Shown piece by piece: positions 54,668 to 64,000 of a stretch of 64,000 bases of DNA. How positions within the stretch are numbered: the stretch's first letter is position 1; the number at the start of each line of letters is the position of its first letter. Source of the DNA: Amycolatopsis sp. 195334CR (GTDB lineage: Bacteria > Actinomycetota > Actinomycetes > Mycobacteriales > Pseudonocardiaceae). The notes beneath the pieces are model-generated. The model saw nothing but the letters and a program-made list of their open reading frames with translations, had not been told where the DNA came from and did not search any database. The DNA lies in NCBI RefSeq assembly GCF_017309385.1, contig NZ_JAFJMJ010000001.1:2356001-2420000 (forward strand), written 5' to 3'. The translations under genes and the position numbers were made by a program.

Positions 54668-54683
54668 TGTTCCACGTGGAACC
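54668..54683. promoter_or_regulatory. parS-like palindrome (candidate ParB site)
   Basis: GTTCCACGTGGAAC (54669-54682) is a perfect 14-bp palindrome. With its flanks, TGTTCCACGTGGAACC, it matches the bacterial parS pattern TGTTNCACGTGAAACA closely (14 of 16, counting N as a match). It lies one base after the hemerythrin stop, at the outer end of a hairpin (ACAAGGGCG 54639-54647 / CGCCCTTGT 54662-54670). The setting near oriC fits parS. Confidence 0.7.
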
Positions 54684-55184
54684 TCAGTCGACCCGGTCCT
54701 TGGTCTTCTCCACGACCAGGCGCACGTTCTCGATCCGGCCGCAGTTGGTCTTGAGCAGGGTTTCCCTGGCGACCAGGAACGCGGCCCCCAGCTTGTCCCG
54801 TTCCTTCTGCGGCAGTTCCTCGCGCGCGTCGTTGAGCAGGGTCTGCTCTTCCTCGTTGATGTGGTGGTTGAGCACCTCGGCGAGGTCTTCGAGCTTCTCA
54901 TCGAAGTCGTCCCCCTCCAGGTCCTCGACCTTCAGGAAGTCCAGCAGCGCCTGGTTGATCTCGGCGTGCTCCTCCTCGCCGTGCTCGACCTCGTCGTCCT
55001 CCGACGCCTTCTTCGCCAGCTGGGGGTAGACCTCGCGTTCTTCGGCCTCGCCGTGCGCCACGAGCAGCTGGGAAAGGTCGTCGCGGAGCTTGGCCCGATC
55101 GGAGGACGAGTTCCGGAGCCCCCGCATCAGTTCTTCGAACCTGCGGTGGTCGTTCAGGATCAGTTCGACGACGTCATCGGACAT
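54684..55184 (-). CDS. Hemerythrin-domain protein
   Basis: A 166-residue four-helix hemerythrin-like protein with a probable di-iron site. Ligands fit in order: NDHRRFEELM (His), VAHGEAEEREVYP (His, Glu), EHGEEEHAEI (His, Glu), and LNHHINEEEQTLL (His, Glu). Such proteins bind O2, NO or iron, or sense redox; the role is not settled. The C-terminal 40 residues are a charged tail. It is convergent with the CsbD gene. Confidence 0.88.
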   Translation of the reverse strand: MSDDVVELILNDHRRFEELMRGLRNSSSDRAKLRDDLSQLLVAHGEAEEREVYPQLAKKASEDDEVEHGEEEHAEINQALLDFLKVEDLEGDDFDEKLEDLAEVLNHHINEEEQTLLNDAREELPQKERDKLGAAFLVARETLLKTNCGRIENVRLVVEKTKDRVD

Positions 55185-55275
55185 CGAGGGCCTCCAAGGC
55201 GAGCCGGTGGTGGTCAGCTACGCCAGGAAGTGCCCCGCCGCCCCGGAAACGAAACAAAGGCGAGCAGCGAGAGCC

Positions 55276-56013
55276 TCAGGCCTCGTCCACGCGCCTGACG
55301 ACGCTCCTGAAGCGCTCCAACAGGCGAAGAATTTGCTCTGGCAATCTATCCAACCGGAACCCGTACCGTTCCAGCAGATCTGCCACGCCTCGAATGGCAC
55401 CGAAGATTCGTTCTGTCTCACCGCGCATCCGCGCCGTCCGCAGTGTCCGCAAGTATGGATCGAGCTGGCCAAGGAGGCCGCGCAGATCGCTGTCAGCACC
55501 AGGATAGTTCAGTCGGTCCCATGACCCGGGGCCTGCCGCGTACTCGAGAATCGCGTCGGCAAACTCTTCCAAAAAGATCTGCTCCTCTCGAAAGACCGCC
55601 GAGTAGGTGCGTCGCCGACGCCGGATCTCGCGAGCCACAGCCGGATCTCTGTCACGCCAGACTCCCACCCTGGACCGATCGACGGCCGCTTCCAGCCGCA
55701 GAAAACGTTGTTCAGCGGCCTGGCGCGAAGATACCGAGAGATGTTTGGCAATTTCTACCCAGCTCATCCCGGACTCACGAGCGCGCCGTAGCAGGTGGTA
55801 CTCCGCTAACTCAACGTCCTTACGAGCGAGTGCCAGAATCTCAAGCGCTACACCGAACTCGCTGGGATCAGGACTCCGACCGCTTGAGTTGAGTTCTTCG
55901 ATGATCGCAAGCGTCCTGCCGGGCTTATCCGCCCAGCGCATCACGCCAAGTTTTCGTGCTAGTTGAGCAGCTTTGCGCCTAAGGTCATCTTCTCGAGAAA
56001 AGCTCTGTGTCAT
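55276..56013 (-). CDS. HTH-containing hypothetical regulator with palindromic upstream operator
   Basis: A 245-residue basic helical protein. An HTH fits at RARESGMSWVEIAKHLSVSS with the following RQAAEQRFLRLE, near residues 80-112. The rest is Arg-rich amphipathic helix (FLEEFADAILEYA, LLGQLDPYLRTLRTARM). I recognise no named family. Lower GC and codon use differ from the neighbours. The ATG at 56013 lies 18 bases from a 41-bp palindrome, so the protein is a good candidate for an autoregulator. It may be a remnant or cargo of an element inserted between tRNA-Ala and tRNA-Ile. Confidence 0.7.
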   Translation of the reverse strand: MTQSFSREDDLRRKAAQLARKLGVMRWADKPGRTLAIIEELNSSGRSPDPSEFGVALEILALARKDVELAEYHLLRRARESGMSWVEIAKHLSVSSRQAAEQRFLRLEAAVDRSRVGVWRDRDPAVAREIRRRRRTYSAVFREEQIFLEEFADAILEYAAGPGSWDRLNYPGADSDLRGLLGQLDPYLRTLRTARMRGETERIFGAIRGVADLLERYGFRLDRLPEQILRLLERFRSVVRRVDEA

Positions 56014-56031
56014 GCCGTCATCTCATTCGGT

Positions 56032-56072
56032 GTCAACGGTCTGTTGACAGAATATGTCAACAGACCGTTGAC
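56032..56072. promoter_or_regulatory. 41-bp palindromic double operator
   Basis: GTCAACGGTCTGTTGACA (56032-56049), spacer GAATA, then its exact reverse complement (56055-56072). Each 17-base half is itself an inverted repeat GTCAAC-N5-GTTGAC, so there are four GTCAAC half-sites. It lies 18 bases upstream of the HTH gene start. Two dimers could bind side by side. Confidence 0.75.
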
Positions 56073-56338
56073 GCACATGGCGCCCAACCCTCCACGCACG
56101 TTGATGATCTTGGGAAGCTGACAAGCGTCCCGAGTGTAAACCAGGCCATTCAACGTGGCGACAAACGTCGAACGAGGTCTTACAATGTGACCTGTCTCAC
56201 TTTGAGGAGAAGAGTTTCAGGTTTCATGCTTATCGCTGCGGGTGGCTCCATCCCACGATGCATGTAACGCTCACAGATGGAGTACGACCCACCTAGAAGA
56301 CCTCGTCGACACACTGGCTGCGCATCGACGAGGCATCC

Positions 56339-56575
56339 TCAGTCCTCGGTGGCTTGTCGGCTTGCCATCCAGATGGCCACCGAGGTGAGCAACACGCGAC
56401 AGACCCTGGCGATCCACGTCAGGGTCTCGTTGTGTGAGACCTCTGCGAAGAGTTCCAGCACTGTTGCGGCACCCTGCGCGACACGGAGCACTCGGACCTC
56501 GCGATCCGGTTTGTTCTTGCCTTCTGCATCTCCCCCGTTGCTCGGAGGGGACGAAGGGTCGGGCGTGTCGGTCAC
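56339..56575 (-). CDS. Possible 78-residue tail-anchored small protein
   Basis: A candidate only. The charged N-terminal half (KNKPDREVRVLRVAQGAATV) is followed by a hydrophobic stretch (IARVCRVLLTSVAIWMAS) near the C-terminus, as in a tail-anchored protein. GTG at 56575 has GAGG about 5 bases upstream. No homology is recognised, and codon bias is weak. Confidence 0.4.
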   Translation of the reverse strand: MTDTPDPSSPPSNGGDAEGKNKPDREVRVLRVAQGAATVLELFAEVSHNETLTWIARVCRVLLTSVAIWMASRQATED

Positions 56576-56653
56576 TTGACCTCACTTCTGTCACCTGGCA
56601 ACACGCCAGGAGCGCGCCGTTCGCGCCATGGCGAACGAACGGAGGGCCGACAG

Positions 56654-56893
56654 GTGAGCATGAAGACTCGCTCGACCTCGAAGACGATACAGGGCGACCG
56701 TGACGGAGGGCACCCGCCGCCACCCCCTATCGAGCATCGAGGCGCTCTTTGGTGGCATTGGAGCGATGAACGGTCAGTGAACTCACCGTTGGCGATAGTG
56801 CGCACTTATCCCCGGACCACAATCCGGCTCGCTGCCCGATCCCGCTGGTCAGGCAGCAGACCACGCCGAGCCGTAGAGCATCACCAGGGGTAA
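56654..56893 (+). CDS. Possible 79-residue hypothetical protein
   Basis: A candidate only. GTG at 56654 follows GGAGG by 8 bases. The product is basic with a Pro run and aromatic cluster (GGHPPPPPIEHRGALWWHWS). No family is recognised. It may be the broken start of a former gene. It is divergent from the small protein at 56339-56575. Confidence 0.25.
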   Translation: MSMKTRSTSKTIQGDRDGGHPPPPPIEHRGALWWHWSDERSVNSPLAIVRTYPRTTIRLAARSRWSGSRPRRAVEHHQG

Positions 56894-57066
56894 TCCCAGG
56901 GTTGCCTAGGGCACAGTTTTCACCTGCCGGAAAGTTACTCTGAGTCATAGAGCTTGCGAGAACGTGCGTTATAAAGCTCCCCCACATGGGGGAAGAAGTC
57001 AGCAGCTTGCCGCCGTCGCCCCCGTGAACTCCCCAGCGCGCAGGGTCCTCTGCCCGGAAACGAAAC

Positions 57067-57093
57067 AACCCCCGCCACCAGGTGACGGGGGTT
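57067..57093 (-). terminator. Terminator of tRNA-Ile
   Basis: A GC-rich hairpin (AACCCCCG paired with CGGGGGTT, continued by CACC/GGTG with one mismatch). On the minus strand it is followed by GTTTCG. It lies 11 bases past the tRNA 3' end. Confidence 0.75.
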
Positions 57094-57104
57094 CGTTCTC
57101 AGGG

Positions 57105-57178
57105 TGGGCCCACCAGGACTTGAACCTGGGACCTCTTCGTTATCAGCGAAGCGCTCTAACCGCCTGAGCTATGGGCCC
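57105..57178 (-). tRNA. tRNA-Ile (GAT)
   Basis: A 74-nt cloverleaf on the minus strand: acceptor GGGCCCA/TGGGCCC, D arm GCTCAGGCGGTTAGAGC, anticodon arm TTCGC-TGATAAC-GAAGA-like with anticodon GAT, T loop TTCAAGT, discriminator A. The place downstream of gyrA and the DUF3566 gene is the same as in mycobacteria. Confidence 0.97.
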
Positions 57179-57228
57179 TGGGAACGAGAAGAAGACTACC
57201 TGATGCCCTTCCCGTCCCGTACACGGGG

Positions 57229-58023
57229 TCACTCCCGCTCGGAGAGGGTCACCTCCAGGCCGCCCGCGAGGTCGGCGGAGACGTTGTAGATGAACGCGCT
57301 GACCGTGGCCAGCGCCGACAGCAGCACGATGTTGATCGCGCCGATGATGGCCGCGATGCCGAACACGCGACCGGCGCTGATCAGCGGTTCCGACGCGGTG
57401 GTGGTGCCCTCGCCCTGGACCAGCGAGGTGTAGGTGCCGTTCAGCTTCTCCCACACGCCCATGCCGTCGAGCACGGTGTACAGCACGCCGACCGCGACCA
57501 GCCAGACGAAGAACAACGCCACGCCGAGCACCAGCGACAGCTTCAGCACCGACCACGGGTCGAACCGCTTGATCTGCAGGCTCGCCCGCCGCGGCCCCCG
57601 GCCCGGCCGCCGCAGGGCGGTCGGGGTGGGGCGCTTGCCGCCGCTCGGCCGGGCCACCGCCGACGGTGCTTCGCCACCGCTGTCCCCGCCGAACAGCCGG
57701 GCGGTGGCCGAACCGGTGGCCAGCGGCTGCTCGCCACCGGCTGGGGTGTGCTCGTACTGCACCGGCGGGGGCGCGGCGGCGGGCTGGGCCTGGGTGGTCT
57801 CGGTCGCCACCGGCCACTTCTCCGCAACCGTCGCCTCACTGCCGGAGTCCGAAGACGGCGCCGCCGACGTGGACGCGGCGGGCGCCGGGGTCTCGGCAGG
57901 CGCCGGTGAAGCCGGTGCCGAGCCGTTGCCCTCGTCCTTCGCCACGCGCTGCCACGGCGGCGTCGCCGGCCCTGCCGCCGTGCCGTTCGATCCGTGGTTC
58001 TCGGGCTTGTCGGATGGTGTCAC
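57229..58023 (-). CDS. DUF3566 transmembrane protein (Rv0007-like)
   Basis: A 264-residue membrane protein. A long Pro/Ala/Ser-rich cytoplasmic region (1-145) with a basic patch (RRPGRGPRRASLQIKRFDPW) precedes two helices (VLKLSLVLGVALFFVWLVAV and GIAAIIGAINIVLLSALATV) separated by an extracellular loop. It ends in the DUF3566 pattern FIYNVSADLAGGLEVTLSE. It follows gyrA by 31 bases. Start GTG at 58023 with AAGGA upstream. Mycobacterial relatives have been tied to division/growth complexes; the molecular role is unclear. Confidence 0.92.
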   Translation of the reverse strand: MTPSDKPENHGSNGTAAGPATPPWQRVAKDEGNGSAPASPAPAETPAPAASTSAAPSSDSGSEATVAEKWPVATETTQAQPAAAPPPVQYEHTPAGGEQPLATGSATARLFGGDSGGEAPSAVARPSGGKRPTPTALRRPGRGPRRASLQIKRFDPWSVLKLSLVLGVALFFVWLVAVGVLYTVLDGMGVWEKLNGTYTSLVQGEGTTTASEPLISAGRVFGIAAIIGAINIVLLSALATVSAFIYNVSADLAGGLEVTLSERE

Positions 58024-58054
58024 GAAGCGTCAGTCCTTACCGAGTCCGGAACCA

Positions 58055-60565
<2,511 letters not shown>

Positions 60566-60604
60566 CTGGTCCTTCTATGGTTCAGGAAAAGTCCGTGGCG
60601 GGGA

Positions 60605-62605
<2,001 letters not shown>

Positions 62606-62735
62606 TCATCCCGCTACGAACATGGTACTTGGCCACGTCCGCTCACATGCGGCAAGGACACCTCTGATTTCGTCACAGAGCCACGAACTCGACGCGGGTC
62701 GACTCGGGCAATGGTTCAGCAGTGCTCCGCACGCT

Positions 62736-62760
62736 CTCGGGGCAATGAGTCAGCCCCGAG
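62736..62760 (-). terminator. Hairpin downstream of dciA
   Basis: An 8-bp stem CTCGGGGC / GCCCCGAG with a 9-base loop, 11 bases past the dciA stop and without a T-run. It may end dciA transcripts and insulate the gyrB promoter in the 199-base gap. Confidence 0.5.
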
Positions 62761-62771
62761 TCAAGCCCTTC

Positions 62772-63479
62772 TCACCCGTATGTGTCACGCGGGCCGCGGC
62801 CGGAGACGTGCCGGGGACCCTTTCGCCAGCTCGGCGCCGTCGGACCCTGGATGCGCATGCGCTTGACCACGCCGTTCCCGACCCCGGCGGCGATCTTGCC
62901 GAGCAGCTGGCCCTGCAGCAGGCGGAGCTGCGTGGCCCAGGCGGTGGAGCTGGCGCGCACGGTCAGCTCGCCGTCCTTGAGCGCGACCGGCTGCGCGTGC
63001 TCGGCCACCTCCTCCCCGACCAGGCGGGCCCAGCGGCCGAACACCTGACCGGAGGCGAGCCGCCCGTTCCAGCCGCGTTCGACCGCGATCCGGGAGACGA
63101 TCCGCCCGAGCGGCTGTGGATCGCGGGAGTCGGCACCGGGCCCGGACCACCGGCGGCGGCGCGGGTCCTGGCGGGTGCCGGTGACCGGCCGCTTGCCGAG
63201 CGGGGTCTTCCGCGCCTGTGCCTTCGCGCGCGCGGCGTCCAGTGCGGCCCGCGCGAGGTCGCGACCGGACTGTGGACTACCATTCACATTCGGCGCAGCG
63301 GCAATGTCACTGTCCGTGCTCGAAGTCGGCGCCCCATCCGTGGACTCGCCCACGTGAGGGCCAGCAGACCGCCCATTTGGCCGTGCGGTCACTCGTCGCG
63401 ATAACTGGTTCACGGTGTTATCCACACTATCCACAGGTTTGTCCCCAGATAGGTGGGCAACCGCTGTGGTCGCGGTCAC
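62772..63479 (-). CDS. dciA: DciA: DUF721 replicative-helicase loader
   Basis: A 235-residue protein. A long disordered, basic N-terminus (1-125) precedes the DUF721 domain: [40 protein letters not shown], then [20 protein letters not shown] and [23 protein letters not shown]721 proteins (DciA) bind and help load DnaB in bacteria without DnaC. In mycobacteria this is Rv0004, between recF and gyrB as here. The start is uncertain: GTG at 63479 has no clear ribosome site, and several in-frame GTGs follow (e.g. 63417). Confidence 0.9.
   Translation of the reverse strand: MTATTAVAHLSGDKPVDSVDNTVNQLSRRVTARPNGRSAGPHVGESTDGAPTSSTDSDIAAAPNVNGSPQSGRDLARAALDAARAKAQARKTPLGKRPVTGTRQDPRRRRWSGPGADSRDPQPLGRIVSRIAVERGWNGRLASGQVFGRWARLVGEEVAEHAQPVALKDGELTVRASSTAWATQLRLLQGQLLGKIAAGVGNGVVKRMRIQGPTAPSWRKGPRHVSGRGPRDTYG
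63418..63447. promoter_or_regulatory. Cluster of three DnaA-box-like motifs in the dciA 5' region
   Basis: TTATCCACA (63418-63426, perfect box), CTATCCACA (63427-63435, one mismatch) and TTGTCCCCA (63439-63447, one mismatch to the actinobacterial TTGTCCACA). They are in direct orientation and nearly adjacent, within the extreme 5' end of dciA. Confidence 0.65.
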
Positions 63480-63514
63480 CCCGGGTCGCTGGCTTGATCT
63501 TGAACGGGTGGCCG

Positions 63515-64000
63515 TCAGGCAAGGCGCACCTCTCCCTCCGTGACGGAGAAGCGCCGCCCGGTCAGTTCCTCGGGCACGTCCTCCGCCACCGCCGCGGTCA
63601 CCAGCACCTGCTCGGCGGAGGCGGCGACCTCCGCCAGGCGCGCGCGGCGACGCCGGTCCAGCTCGGCGAAGACGTCGTCGAGCAGCAGTACCGGCTCGCC
63701 CGCCTCGGCGCGCAACAGCTCGTAGGAACCGAGCCGCAGCGCGAGGGCGAACGACCAGGACTCGCCGTGGCTGGCGTAGCCCTTCGCCGGTGCCGCACCG
63801 AGCACGAGGTCCAGCTCGTCCCGGTGCGGCCCGACCAGACTTACCCCGCGTTCGAGCTCCTGGGCGCGCGACTCGCCGAGCGCGGTCACCAGAATCTCCG
63901 TCAGCTTGCCGACGTCAGCGCGTTCACCAGCGGGAACGCCGTACCCGGCCGGAATGGCCTCGCCCAGGCTCGACCGGTAGGAGATCAGCGCGGGACGGGA
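63515..64000 (-). CDS. recF: RecF recombination/repair protein (3' part)
   Basis: The last 162 residues of RecF; the 5' part lies beyond the window. The SMC-like signature and Walker B region is [20 protein letters not shown] then [35 protein letters not shown] and YASHGESWS are family hallmarks. RecF loads RecA with RecO and RecR at gaps. The stop is 35 bases before the dciA start. The order recF-dciA-gyrB-gyrA marks the left flank of oriC. Confidence 0.96.
   Translation of the reverse strand, partial: SRPALISYRSSLGEAIPAGYGVPAGERADVGKLTEILVTALGESRAQELERGVSLVGPHRDELDLVLGAAPAKGYASHGESWSFALALRLGSYELLRAEAGEPVLLLDDVFAELDRRRRARLAEVAASAEQVLVTAAVAEDVPEELTGRRFSVTEGEVRLA

Larger units (their letters stand above)
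56073..57066. other. Accessory spacer with no clear gene
   Basis: About 1 kb between the HTH gene operator and the tRNA-Ile terminator. GC is lower, and open frames lack the third-position bias of the surrounding genes. Two small candidates are listed separately (56339-56575 and 56654-56893). A TACAAT hexamer at 56181-56186 could be a -10 element without a convincing -35. No repeats or transposase traces were seen. Confidence 0.5.

Noticed and set aside
56007-56267. An 86-codon plus-strand frame starting in the HTH gene
   Set aside because: It runs through the 41-bp palindrome, has no ribosome site and has Cys/Arg-rich random composition.

Overview
The window is about 64 kb of high-GC actinobacterial chromosome, probably from a Pseudonocardiaceae genus such as Amycolatopsis. 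This is inferred from the composition, the many GTG/TTG starts, the F420-type enzymes, the type VII secretion-like proteins and a gene order close to that beside the mycobacterial origin. The right end reads leftward as recF, dciA (DUF721), gyrB, gyrA, the DUF3566 gene and tRNA-Ile. Further left come tRNA-Ala, ppiA, crgA, trpG and the convergent block fhaA-fhaB-pstP-rodA-pbpA-pknA-pknB beside tRNA-Leu. oriC should therefore lie just beyond position 64000.

Layout. (1) 1-10940: an aspartate-type aminotransferase and an MFS exporter, then a leftward eight-gene operon made of a peptide-type ABC importer, an aldehyde dehydrogenase, an SDR and an amidase. A divergent FadR-type regulator faces it across a perfect 15-bp operator palindrome. 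(2) 11.8-15.1 kb: a patatin, then an accessory islet with a convergent TcmP / three-Cys (DUF5131) gene pair. (3) 15.3-21.6 kb: an F420/PPOX-type enzyme, a PLP lyase, a secreted acylase-discoidin fusion with an SGNH hydrolase, and an FKBP isomerase. (4) 21.7-25.7 kb: a membrane Ser/Thr kinase with an RsiV/DUF3298-like ectodomain, in an operon with YbaB-like, EspC-like and WXG100-like genes. (5) 25.8-35.6 kb: tRNA-Leu and the cell-wall growth and phosphosignalling operon. (6) 35.6-38.9 kb: an accessory insertion between pknB and trpG, with a DGPF/ECF sigma pair and a convergent EACC1-caspase pair. (7) 39-50.3 kb: trpG, fprA behind an iron box, sortase, crgA, rhomboid, ppiA and several envelope or unknown genes. 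(8) 50.4-57.2 kb: a LuxR-type regulator without a P-loop, a FUSC transporter, tRNA-Ala, then an accessory stretch up to tRNA-Ile. That stretch holds a CsbD protein, a hemerythrin, a parS-like palindrome and an HTH gene with a 41-bp palindromic operator. (9) 57.2-64 kb: the gyrase/dciA/recF replication block with DnaA-box-like motifs.

The strongest candidates for poorly described biology are the EACC1-caspase pair, the TcmP/DUF5131 pair and the RsiV-like kinase with its type VII-like partners. The chromosome-organising signals (tandem DnaA boxes near 42.6 kb, a DnaA-box cluster in the dciA leader, and the parS-like site at 54.67 kb) also merit checking. All calls come from reading the sequence. 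No database search was possible.
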